A model generated the notes under the pieces. That model saw only the letters and a list, made by a program, of their open reading frames with translations. It made no database searches and was not told the origin of the DNA. Source: Duganella sp. Root1480D1 (GTDB lineage Bacteria > Pseudomonadota > Gammaproteobacteria > Burkholderiales > Burkholderiaceae_D). From it: 64,000 bases of DNA. This document shows positions 9,486-17,250 of this stretch, one piece after another. Both the position numbers and the translations under genes were made by a program. Within the stretch, counting starts at the first letter, position 1. Every line of letters starts with the position of its first letter. Where the stretch lies: the NCBI RefSeq assembly GCF_001427305.1, contig NZ_LMFZ01000011.1, forward strand, positions 1-64,000. The letters are read 5' to 3'.

Positions 9486-10944
9486 GGCGTTTATAGACGT
9501 CGCGCGCGCGTTGCTCGATAGAGGCGTCGAAACCGGATTGGGCCAGCAACGTCAGTCCGTTGGTCTCTGCCAGCACGCCGGGCGTCAGTACCAGGCGCCC
9601 GGCGCGCTTTTGCACCAGCAGCGGCAGGCAGCTTTGCTCCAGTAATTGCGCCAGCACGACATTGTGCGAGGACACCAGCACGGTTCCCTGCGTAGCGAGT
9701 TGCTCCAGCACTGCAGCGGCGGCCGACACCGACTCCAGGTGGTTGGTGCCGCGGAAAATTTCGTCGATGATGAAGACCGCGCGTTGCGGCGCCCCGGCCA
9801 GTGCCAGCAATTCATGCGCGCGGCGCAGCTCCGACTGGTAGAGGCTTTCAGCGCCATCCAGCGCATCTTCATTCTGCATGCTGGCATACACCGGCAAGTT
9901 CGGCACGCGCGCCGCCTCGGCGTAACAGAAGCCGAATGCGCGCGCCGTCAGCAGGTTAATGCCGACCGTGCGCAGCAAAGTGCTTTTGCCGATGCCATTC
10001 TGGCCGCTGATGAAGGCACTCTTGCCATCCAGCTCCAGGTCCAGCGACTGCGCATCGGGCAGCAAGGGATGGCGAACTGCTTGCAGTTGGACTTCCTGCT
10101 CCCAGCCCTCCTCCGCCCAGCACCACTGCGTTTGCGCAGACAGGTGGCGTGCCAGCGCGAGGTCGGCATCCAAACCTGCCACCAGTGCATAGCTCGCGCG
10201 CAGGAAAGCTGCGTTGTCACGCACCAGGCGGTGCGTCGCAAAGTAGTGCTTCAAGTTGGCCAGCATCACCCAGTCGGCATAGTCAGCCACACCGGGCGCG
10301 GTGGAGAAGGCATTGCGGGCCAGCTTGCGGCGCAACTGTGCGGCTTGCGCCGCGCCAGGAGCATCCGGTTGGACGCTATGCACATAGAGCTGCAGTTGCA
10401 GCGCCTCCGCAATGGCGGACCACTGCTGGACGCGCGAGTGGAAGGTGATCTGGATGGCCATCAGCACCAGCGACAGCGCGACCGCGGGAATCAGTGCGGT
10501 CAGCCAGAAGAAGCTGGCCGCCGCGCAGGCCAGGAACGCCAGCGGCGCCAACCACAGCCAGGCGGCCCAGCGCGGTACTGGCGGCAACGGCGGCTCGGCA
10601 AGCGTTGCGCCGGCGGCCGCAACGCCTGCGGCAGGGGCAAATAGCGACTCGCTGACTTCCGCCCTGGCCTTGCGCAAGGGCGCCAGCTGCGCGGCAAGCC
10701 GCTCGCGCGCAGCGCGGTCCGCCAGCAGCGCGCGGACGGGTTCGGATGGTCCCGCCGCCACGCCGCGACGCAAGCGCCGATACAGCATTTGGCGACCAAA
10801 GATGCTGGCCCCTTCCCCGATTGCCTGCAGGTAGGGCGCCAGCAGCAAGTCCTGCCATGTCTGTCCGTCCACCGCGCCGTTGCCGCTGGTGCCGGCCAGT
10901 TCGTCGTAGCGCGCCACCGCGCTGTCGGGGAACGGATACTCCAC
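9460..10944 (-). CDS. Membrane-anchored MutS-like ATPase
   Basis: A 494-residue protein whose C-terminal half is the MutS ATPase core: Walker A SGQNGIGKSTLLRTVG, the segment YASMQNEDALDGAESLYQSE, Walker B RAVFIIDEIFRGTN, and SSHN. It lacks the MutS mismatch-recognition and connector domains. It carries two adjacent hydrophobic helices in the N-terminal half (WLWLAPLAFLACAAASFFWL and the next), so it is not a mismatch-repair MutS. I chose the GTG at 10944 because AAGGAG precedes it by 7 nt; an ATG six codons upstream has no ribosome site. The role is unknown, possibly membrane-linked nucleic-acid or envelope functions. Confidence 0.8.
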   Translation of the reverse strand: MEYPFPDSAVARYDELAGTSGNGAVDGQTWQDLLLAPYLQAIGEGASIFGRQMLYRRLRRGVAAGPSEPVRALLADRAARERLAAQLAPLRKARAEVSESLFAPAAGVAAAGATLAEPPLPPVPRWAAWLWLAPLAFLACAAASFFWLTALIPAVALSLVLMAIQITFHSRVQQWSAIAEALQLQLYVHSVQPDAPGAAQAAQLRRKLARNAFSTAPGVADYADWVMLANLKHYFATHRLVRDNAAFLRASYALVAGLDADLALARHLSAQTQWCWAEEGWEQEVQLQAVRHPLLPDAQSLDLELDGKSAFISGQNGIGKSTLLRTVGINLLTARAFGFCYAEAARVPNLPVYASMQNEDALDGAESLYQSELRRAHELLALAGAPQRAVFIIDEIFRGTNHLESVSAAAAVLEQLATQGTVLVSSHNVVLAQLLEQSCLPLLVQKRAGRLVLTPGVLAETNGLTLLAQSGFDASIEQRARDVYKRLSGRLLPA

Positions 10945-11024
10945 AGAACCACTCCTTGCCATAAAGTTAAGTCAACAAGTATAGCCGCTTATTAAAAAAT
11001 CAAGTGACCCGGCTGGCGGAAGGT

Positions 11025-11077
11025 GCGGACAGGCGGACACGGTGGACGCTCGCGGACGGCGGTCACGCTTGGCGGAC
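11025..11077 (+). promoter_or_regulatory. Cluster of GCGGAC half-sites, putative enhancer for the sigma54 activator
   Basis: GCGGAC occurs at 11025, 11033, 11052 and 11072, with GTGGAC at 11042, all on the same strand and mostly spaced 8-10 bp. The last ends 26 nt before the -24 element at 11104. The same half-site clusters at 37969-38002 before the tldD operon. It is the likely binding region of the response regulator encoded at 15808. Confidence 0.65.
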
Positions 11078-11103
11078 GGCATATAAATCAAACACTTAGG
11101 CGC

Positions 11104-11119
11104 TGGCACACTTCATGCA
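11104..11119 (+). promoter_or_regulatory. Sigma54 (-24/-12) promoter of the exporter operon
   Basis: TGGCACACTTCATGCA matches the consensus TGGCAC-N5-TTGCA with the invariant GG and GC exactly 10 nt apart; TTGC is ATGC here. Transcription would start near 11130, giving a leader of about 30 nt before the ATG at 11161. A sigma54 activator with a GAYTGA loop is encoded four genes downstream. Confidence 0.75.
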
Positions 11120-11160
11120 ATAGCAAGATTGACCAAACCACCAACGCCAGGAACAAGAAC

Positions 11161-12426
11161 ATGATTCGCGACACCTCACACCAGGATCAAGCGATCGCCG
11201 CCCCCACCAGCCGCTTCCCGCGCCGCAAGGCGCTGCTGCTGGCCGCCGGCGTGGCGCTGGCGGCGGCCGGCTACGGCCTGCTGAAAAACTGGAGCGGCAG
11301 CGAGCAGTCGATCAGCGCTTCCCGCCTGCGCATCGGCGAAGTCACGCGCGGCACCCTGATCCGCGATGCCGCCGTCAACGGCCGCATCGTGGCCGCCGTC
11401 AGCCCGACCCTGTATTCGACCTCCACCTCCACGGTGGAACTCAAGGTGCATGCCGGCGACACTGTCAAGAAAGGCCAGGTGCTGGCCGTGCTGGAATCGC
11501 CCGACCTGACCGACGAACTGAAAAAGGAACAGACGCTGTTCAGCGAGCTGCAGGCCGAAGTCGCGCGCCAGCAAATCCTGGCCCGCAAGCAGAAGCTGGC
11601 CGCCCAGCGCGAAGCCGACACTGCCGAGATCGAGCGGGTGTCCGCCATGCGCACCCTGCAGCGCTATGAGAGCGTGTCGACCGACGGCATCATCGCCAAG
11701 ATCGATATGCAGAAGGCCAGGGATGCCGTGGCCGCGGCCGACATCCGCGCCAGCCACACCAAGCAGGCCGCCGAACTGGAAGGCGACAACGTCTCGCTGG
11801 AACTGAAAACCAAGACCGCGCAGATGGAGCGCCAGAAGCTGTCGCTGGCCAACGCCCAGCGCCGCGTCGACGAGCTGACCGTGCGCGCGCCGGTCGACGG
11901 CTTCATCGGCACACTGTCGGTAGCCAACCGCAGCGTGGTGCAAGCCAATACCCCGCTCATGACGCTGGTCGACCTGTCCCAGCTCGAAGTGGAACTGGAA
12001 GTGCCGGAGTCCTACGTCAACGACCTGGGCCTGGGCATGACCGCCGAAATCGAAGTGGCCGGCGTGAAGACCAAGGGCAAGCTGTCGGCACTGTCGCCGG
12101 AAGTGGTGAAGAACCAGGTGCTGGCGCGGGTGCGGTTCGACCAGCAGCCGGAAGGCCTGCGCCAGAGCCAGCGCGTGTCGGCGCGCCTGCTGATCGACGA
12201 GAAGCCAAACGTGCTGATGGTGCAGCGCGGCCCGTTCGTCGAATCGGAAGGCGGCCGCTATGTTTACCTGCTGCAGGACGGCATCGCCGTGCGGACCCCG
12301 GTGCAACTGGGCGCCACCAGCGTGGCTGCCGTGGAAATCGTCAACGGATTGAAACAGGGCGACAAGATCGTGATCGCCGGTACCGAAAGCTTCGAGAACG
12401 CCAAGCGCGTTTCGATCAACAAATAA
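11161..12426 (+). CDS. HlyD/MacA-type periplasmic adaptor of an ABC exporter
   Basis: A 421-residue membrane-fusion protein. A single N-terminal anchor helix (about residues 24-41, LLLAAGVALAAAGYGLLKNW) is followed by a lipoyl half-motif (VELKVHAGDTVKKGQVLAVLESP), a long coiled-coil hairpin (residues 120-230), the second lipoyl half (VRAPVDGFIGTLSVANRS) and beta-barrel and membrane-proximal domains. It should link an inner-membrane pump to an outer-membrane channel; no TolC-like gene is present here. The ATG at 11161 follows AGGAACAAGAAC. It is first in a row with the ATPase (18 nt later) and two permeases, preceded by a sigma54 promoter. Confidence 0.9.
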   Translation: MIRDTSHQDQAIAAPTSRFPRRKALLLAAGVALAAAGYGLLKNWSGSEQSISASRLRIGEVTRGTLIRDAAVNGRIVAAVSPTLYSTSTSTVELKVHAGDTVKKGQVLAVLESPDLTDELKKEQTLFSELQAEVARQQILARKQKLAAQREADTAEIERVSAMRTLQRYESVSTDGIIAKIDMQKARDAVAAADIRASHTKQAAELEGDNVSLELKTKTAQMERQKLSLANAQRRVDELTVRAPVDGFIGTLSVANRSVVQANTPLMTLVDLSQLEVELEVPESYVNDLGLGMTAEIEVAGVKTKGKLSALSPEVVKNQVLARVRFDQQPEGLRQSQRVSARLLIDEKPNVLMVQRGPFVESEGGRYVYLLQDGIAVRTPVQLGATSVAAVEIVNGLKQGDKIVIAGTESFENAKRVSINK

Positions 12427-12444
12427 CCCCTACGGAGATTAAAC

Positions 12445-13149
12445 ATGCTGCGCATGAATAACCTGAGCAAAGTCTATCGCACCCATATGATCGAAACGCA
12501 CGCGCTGCGCGGCTTCGAGATCGAAGTCAAGCAAGGCGAGTTCGTCACCGTCACCGGCCCTTCCGGCTCCGGCAAGACCAGCTTCCTGAACATTGCCGGC
12601 CTGCTGGAGGATTTCACCAGCGGCGACTACGTGCTGGACGGCATCAACGTCAAGGGCATGGACGACAACGCCCGCTCACGCCTGCGCAACGAAAAGCTGG
12701 GCTTCATCTTCCAGGGCTTTAACCTGATCCCCGACCTGAGCCTGTTCGACAACGTCGACGTGCCGCTGCGCTACCGCGGCTTCAACGCGGCCGAACGCAA
12801 GGAACGCATCGAAGACGCGCTGGCCAAGGTCGGACTGGCATCGCGCATGCGCCACTACCCGGCCGAACTGTCGGGCGGCCAACAGCAGCGCGTGGCCATC
12901 GCGCGTGCGCTGGCCGGTTCGCCCAAGCTGCTGCTGGCCGACGAACCGACCGGTAACCTGGACACCCAGATGGCGCGCGGCGTGATGGAACTGCTGGAGG
13001 AAATCAACGCCGAAGGCACCACCATCCTGATGGTGACCCACGACCCGGAACTGGCGCAGCGCACGCAGCGCAACGTCCACATCATCGACGGCCAGGTATC
13101 CGACCTGGTGCGCAAGTCGCCATCGCTGGTGGTTGCCAAGGAGGCCTGA
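12445..13149 (+). CDS. ABC transporter ATP-binding protein, MacB/LolD type
   Basis: A 234-residue nucleotide-binding subunit with Walker A GPSGSGKT (residues 38-45), Q-loop FIFQGFNLIP, signature LSGGQQQRVAIARAL, Walker B LLLADEPTGNLD and H-loop VTHDPELA. This is the canonical MacB/LolD/FtsE group that works with FtsX-type permeases by mechanotransmission rather than by classical channel transport. The permease start lies 1 nt beyond its stop, with the ribosome site inside this gene. It is expected to energise the complex formed by the two following permeases and the adaptor. Confidence 0.95.
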   Translation: MLRMNNLSKVYRTHMIETHALRGFEIEVKQGEFVTVTGPSGSGKTSFLNIAGLLEDFTSGDYVLDGINVKGMDDNARSRLRNEKLGFIFQGFNLIPDLSLFDNVDVPLRYRGFNAAERKERIEDALAKVGLASRMRHYPAELSGGQQQRVAIARALAGSPKLLLADEPTGNLDTQMARGVMELLEEINAEGTTILMVTHDPELAQRTQRNVHIIDGQVSDLVRKSPSLVVAKEA

Positions 13150-13150
13150 G

Positions 13151-14461
13151 ATGTTTCAATACTATTTCCTGCTGGGTGTGCGCAGCCTGCGCCGCAACCC
13201 GATACTGACCGCGCTGATGGTGCTGATCCTGGCGGTGGGCGTGGCCGCCAGCGTCTCGACCCTGACCATCCTGCACGTGATGTCGGGCGACCCGATCCCG
13301 CACAAGAGCGAGCGCCTGATCGTGCCGCTGGTCGATAACGGCCCGCTCAAGGGCTACACGCCCGGCGAACGCGAAGGCGACGAAATGTCCTACCGCGACG
13401 CCGTCAACCTGCTCGCCTCCGGCCAGGGCGACCGCCGCACCGCGATCCGCGGCGCCTCGGGCACCGTCGAGCCGGCACGCAAGGACCTGCCTGTGTTCAC
13501 CGTCGAAGGGCTGACGCCAACCCGCGACTTCTTCGCCATGTTCGAAGTACCGTTCGTGCAAGGCGGCCCATGGAGCGAAGCGGACGACAAGGCCGGCGCC
13601 GACGTGGTGGTCCTGAGCACCAAGCTGGCCGAGCGCCTGTTCGGCAACGCCAATCCGGTCGGCCAGCGCGTGCGCATGTTCGGCTTCGACTACGCCGTGA
13701 CCGGCGTGTACGGCAACTGGAAACCGGTGCCGCGCTATCACCGCATCATCGGCGGCTCCGGCGCCTTTGGCGAGGGCGACGAATTCTACATCCCCTTCCA
13801 CAACGCGATCCGCCACGAAATGGGCCAGAACGGGAATATGAACTGCAGCAGCGATCGCGGCCCCGGCTATCAGGCCCTGCTCGATTCGGAATGCGTCTGG
13901 ATCCAGTTCTGGTTCGAACTGCACTCGGCAGCCGACCGCCCGCAACTGCAGGCCTGGCTGGACGCCTACGCGTCCGAGCAGCGCAAGCTGGGACGCCTGC
14001 AGCGCAACGCGCCGAACAAACTGTTCAACGTGATGGAATGGCTGGAAGAACAGAAGGTAGTGGGCAAGGACAGCCGCCTGTCCGCCATGCTGGCCTTCGG
14101 CTTCCTGCTGCTTTGCCTGGTCAACACCATCGGCCTGCTGCTGGCGAAATTCTCGGTGCGCGCACCTGAAGTCGGCGTGCGGCGCGCCCTGGGCGCCTCG
14201 CGCAGGGAAATCTTCACCCAGTTCCTGATCGAGAGCGCCGTGGTCGGCCTGGCCGGCGGCATCCTCGGCCTGGTACTGGCGCTGGGTGCACTGGCCCTGA
14301 TCGGCAGCATCTCCGAGCAGATCGCCGTCACCACCCATATGGACTGGGTGATGCTGCTGGTGACCTTCGTCATGTCCGTCTGCGCCGCCATACTGGCCGG
14401 CCTGCTGCCGACCTGGCGCGCCTGCCAGGTTACCCCGGCCCTGCAACTGAAATCGCAGTGA
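13151..14461 (+). CDS. FtsX/MacB-type permease 1
   Basis: A 436-residue permease: one N-terminal helix (about residues 19-40), a large periplasmic MacB-core-like domain (residues 45-290) and three C-terminal helices with the coupling text APEVGVRRALGASRREIF, characteristic of the FtsX fold. The ATG at 13151 is preceded by GAGG. It has no fused ATPase, unlike true MacB, so it needs the preceding ATPase. It probably forms a heterodimer with the next gene product, 10 nt downstream. The substrate is unknown; family members export peptides, lipoproteins or antibiotics. Confidence 0.9.
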   Translation: MFQYYFLLGVRSLRRNPILTALMVLILAVGVAASVSTLTILHVMSGDPIPHKSERLIVPLVDNGPLKGYTPGEREGDEMSYRDAVNLLASGQGDRRTAIRGASGTVEPARKDLPVFTVEGLTPTRDFFAMFEVPFVQGGPWSEADDKAGADVVVLSTKLAERLFGNANPVGQRVRMFGFDYAVTGVYGNWKPVPRYHRIIGGSGAFGEGDEFYIPFHNAIRHEMGQNGNMNCSSDRGPGYQALLDSECVWIQFWFELHSAADRPQLQAWLDAYASEQRKLGRLQRNAPNKLFNVMEWLEEQKVVGKDSRLSAMLAFGFLLLCLVNTIGLLLAKFSVRAPEVGVRRALGASRREIFTQFLIESAVVGLAGGILGLVLALGALALIGSISEQIAVTTHMDWVMLLVTFVMSVCAAILAGLLPTWRACQVTPALQLKSQ

Positions 14462-14471
14462 GGTATTTACC

Positions 14472-15707
14472 ATGGAAATCAAACCAATCTTTTCCGCGCT
14501 GATGCGCTCCAAAACCGGCCCGGTCCTGGTGGCCGTGCAAGTGGCGCTCAGCCTCGCCATCCTGTCCAACGCCTTGCACATCGTCAGCGTGCGCCAGGAA
14601 GTCGCCGCCCGGCCGACCGGCATCGCCAACGAGGAGCAGGTGTTCAGCCTTGACGTGAAAGTGCTCAACCCCGGCGGCCATGAAGAGCAGGTGGCGGCCC
14701 AGAAAGCGCAGGCGGCAGCCTTGCGCGCGCTGCCCGGCATCGTCTCGGTGGCCAACACCAACCAGATCACGCTGTCGCGCTCCGGCAACTACAACAGCGT
14801 GGCTGCCAGCCGCGAGCAGGAGCGCAGCAACGCCAGCCCGACGATGTACATCACCGCGGATTCGCTGGTCAAGACCTGGGGCCTGAAGGTAATTGACGGC
14901 CGCGACTTCACGCCGCAGGACGTACTGGAAATCGACCAGAAGACCAGCAAGGAGTTCCCTCGCGTAGCCCTGATTACCAGGACCACCGGGCAGAAGGTAT
15001 GGCCCGATGCTCCAAGTTTCGTCGGCAAGAAGATGTACTACGGCACCGGTCCCGATGCACGCGAAGTGACGGTGATCGGCGTCATCGACACCCTGCAGAC
15101 CCCGAGCGGCGCAATGGGGGCTGACGGCGAGATGTCGACCATGGTTCCAGCCCGTTTCTCGGGCACCTCGCGCACGCTGTACACGCTGCGCGCCGAGCCG
15201 GGCCAGCGCGACCGCGCCATGAAGGATGCCGAGCAGGCGATCCGCAAGCTGCATAACGGCCAGGTGGTCGTGCGCAGCAAGACCCAGTCCGAACAGCGCG
15301 TGGAGCGCTACCGGGCCGACAACGCGCTGTGCTGGATGCTGATCACCGTCAGCGTGCTGCTGATGGTGGTAACTGCCAGCGGCATCGTCGGCATGGCCAG
15401 CCTGTGGGTCACGCAGCGCCGCAAGCAGATCGGCGTGCGGCGGGCACTGGGCGCGCGCAAGGTCGACATCCTGCGCTACTTCGTGACCGAGAACGTGATG
15501 ATCACCACCACCGGCATTGTCGGCGGGCTGCTGGGGGCACTGGCGCTGAACCAGTTGCTGGTATCGAAGCTGGAGCTGGCGCGCTTGCCGGCGGAGTACA
15601 TGCTGGTTGGCGCCGCCGCTTCCTGGGCACTCGGTATCGCCGCGGTGTACGGGCCCGCGTGGCGTGCAGCATCCATCTCGCCCGCCTTGGCGACCCGTTC
15701 CGCCTAA
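14472..15707 (+). CDS. FtsX/MacB-type permease 2
   Basis: A 411-residue permease with the same layout as its neighbour: N-terminal helix (about residues 18-36), periplasmic domain, then three helices around LWVTQRRKQIGVRRALGARK, the cytoplasmic coupling helix. The two permeases differ strongly in the periplasmic domain, which suggests an asymmetric heterodimer. The start follows GAGGTATTTACC at good spacing. It is the last gene of the exporter part before the regulator genes; an intergenic dyad (15734-15779) separates them. Confidence 0.9.
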   Translation: MEIKPIFSALMRSKTGPVLVAVQVALSLAILSNALHIVSVRQEVAARPTGIANEEQVFSLDVKVLNPGGHEEQVAAQKAQAAALRALPGIVSVANTNQITLSRSGNYNSVAASREQERSNASPTMYITADSLVKTWGLKVIDGRDFTPQDVLEIDQKTSKEFPRVALITRTTGQKVWPDAPSFVGKKMYYGTGPDAREVTVIGVIDTLQTPSGAMGADGEMSTMVPARFSGTSRTLYTLRAEPGQRDRAMKDAEQAIRKLHNGQVVVRSKTQSEQRVERYRADNALCWMLITVSVLLMVVTASGIVGMASLWVTQRRKQIGVRRALGARKVDILRYFVTENVMITTTGIVGGLLGALALNQLLVSKLELARLPAEYMLVGAAASWALGIAAVYGPAWRAASISPALATRSA

Positions 15708-15733
15708 ACCGGCAAGCCAGGGGCCGAAGACCG

Positions 15734-15779
15734 TTAGGGGTCTGACCCTGTGCCGGATGGCCGTCCCGTCGGACCCCGG
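15734..15779. repeat. Intergenic dyad of the GGGTCTGAC type
   Basis: A short palindromic core TTAGGGGTCTGACCCTG (15734-15750) is followed by GTCGGACCCCGG (15768-15779), which can pair with the first GGGGTC. It resembles the dyads at 17195 and 34747 in its GGGTC(T/C)GAC core and looks like a small dispersed palindromic repeat. It could also act as a transcription pause between permease 2 and the regulator gene. Confidence 0.5.
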
Positions 15780-15807
15780 TTTACCGGTTTTAATGTATCC
15801 TGCCAAA

Positions 15808-17166
15808 ATGCCAACCGTACTAATCATCGACGACAACGCCGCAGTCGCGGTCGCCCTCGAAGTCCTGTTCTCGCTGCACGACATCGAATCGCTGCACGCC
15901 GCCTCCCCCGAAGAAGGCCTCGCCCTGCTCGACCGGCGCAGCGCCAGCATCGACCTGGTGGTGCAGGACATGAACTTCAGCGCCGACACCACCTCAGGCG
16001 AAGAAGGGGTGGAACTGTTCCGCGCCATCCGCAAGCGCCACCCCGACCTGCCGGTGATCCTGCTGACCGCCTGGACCCATCTCGACGCGGCCGTCGACCT
16101 GATCAAGGCCGGCGCCGCCGACTACTTGTCCAAGCCGTGGGACGACAAGCGCCTGGTCGCCACTGTGCGCAACCTGCTGGAACTGGGCCAGGCCAACCGC
16201 GCCCTCAACCAGCACCGCAGCGACGAACTGCGCCAGCGCCGCGAACTGGAACGCTACAACCTGCGCAATATGGTGTGGAACGACCCCGCCACCGAGCGCG
16301 TGATCTCGCTGGCCTGCCAGGTCGCGCGCGCCGACGTGCCGGTCCTGATCAGCGGCCCGAACGGCACCGGCAAGGAACGCATCGCCGACATCATCCAGGC
16401 CAATTCCTCGGTGCGCGAAGGGCCGTTCGTGGTGCTGAACTGCGGCGCCCTGCCGGCCGAACTGATTGAAGCCGAATTGTTCGGCGCCGACGCCGGCGCC
16501 TACACCGGCGCCTCCAAAGCGCGCGAAGGCAAGTTCGAAGCGGCCGACGGCGGCACCTTGTTCCTCGACGAAATCGGCAACCTGCCGCTGGCTGGCCAAA
16601 TGAAGCTTCTGCGCGTGCTGGAAACCGGCCGCTTCGAACGCCTCGGCTCCAACCGCGAGCGCCAGGTGCAGGTCCGCGTGGTCAGCGCAACGAATGCCGA
16701 CCTGCCAGCCATGATCCGCGCCGGCACCTTCCGCGAAGACCTGTACTACCGCCTGAACGTGATCGAACTGCGCCTGCCGCCGCTGGCCGAACGCCCCGCC
16801 GACATCCTGCCGCTGGCGCGCCACTTCCTCGGCAAGGATCGCCAGCTGCGCGCCGACGCCGAAGCCGCGCTGCTGGCGCACGGCTGGCCCGGCAATGTGC
16901 GCGAGCTGAAGAACGTGATGGCACGCGCCAGCCTGCTGGCACAGGGCGAAGCCATCACGGTGCCCGACCTCGGCCTGCCCGCTGCCAGCGCCATGAACGG
17001 CCACAGCGCGAACCTTGCCGGCCCCGACCAGGAACCCGACCGCGACGCCATCGTCGCCGCCCTGCAGCGCGCCAGCGGCGTGGTCGCCCAGGCCGCAGCC
17101 GAGCTCGGCCTGTCGCGCCAAGCCCTCTACCGCCGCATGGAACGCCTCGGCATCGCCCGCCCATGA
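15808..17166 (+). CDS. Sigma54-dependent response regulator (NtrC family)
   Basis: A 452-residue activator. The receiver domain (residues 1-125) has the acidic pair Asp8/Asp9, phospho-acceptor Asp54 (VVQDMNF) and the Lys of YLSKPW. The AAA+ domain (about 150-375) has P-loop GPNGTGKE, the sigma54-contacting loop GAYTGA (residues 230-235, Tyr replacing the usual Phe), Walker B GGTLFLDEIGNL and the arginine-finger region REDLYYRLNV. The Fis-type DNA-binding domain is at the C-terminus (VVAQAAAELGLSRQALYRRM). The start at 15808 gives a clean receiver domain; an ATG at 15793 is an alternative and neither has a strong ribosome site. It probably activates the sigma54 promoters at 11104 and 37842 through GCGGAC sites. 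Confidence 0.93.
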   Translation: MPTVLIIDDNAAVAVALEVLFSLHDIESLHAASPEEGLALLDRRSASIDLVVQDMNFSADTTSGEEGVELFRAIRKRHPDLPVILLTAWTHLDAAVDLIKAGAADYLSKPWDDKRLVATVRNLLELGQANRALNQHRSDELRQRRELERYNLRNMVWNDPATERVISLACQVARADVPVLISGPNGTGKERIADIIQANSSVREGPFVVLNCGALPAELIEAELFGADAGAYTGASKAREGKFEAADGGTLFLDEIGNLPLAGQMKLLRVLETGRFERLGSNRERQVQVRVVSATNADLPAMIRAGTFREDLYYRLNVIELRLPPLAERPADILPLARHFLGKDRQLRADAEAALLAHGWPGNVRELKNVMARASLLAQGEAITVPDLGLPAASAMNGHSANLAGPDQEPDRDAIVAALQRASGVVAQAAAELGLSRQALYRRMERLGIARP

Positions 17167-17194
17167 GCGCCCTGCCTCATCCAACGGCCCAGCC

Positions 17195-17231
17195 CGTGTC
17201 ACACTTGGGGTGTGACCCCAAGGGGGACACG
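17195..17231. repeat. Perfect two-stem hairpin between regulator and kinase genes
   Basis: CGTGTC (17195-17200) pairs with GACACG (17226-17231), and CTTGGGGT pairs with ACCCCAAG around a GTG loop. A symmetric 3x3 internal bulge separates the two stems. It lies in the spacer between the response regulator stop and the kinase start and belongs to the same GGGGT(N)TGACCCC-type group as 15734 and 34747. It may be a mobile palindromic element or an mRNA structure lowering kinase expression. Confidence 0.6.
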
Positions 17232-17250
17232 AACACAACCATTTAGGCCC

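Noticed and set aside
9460..10944. Mismatch-repair MutS
   Set aside because: No mismatch-recognition, connector or lever domains and the presence of membrane helices.
17212..17250. GTG start of the histidine kinase inside the hairpin
   Set aside because: It would translate the palindromic repeat; the ATG at 17251 gives a normal membrane-helix N-terminus.
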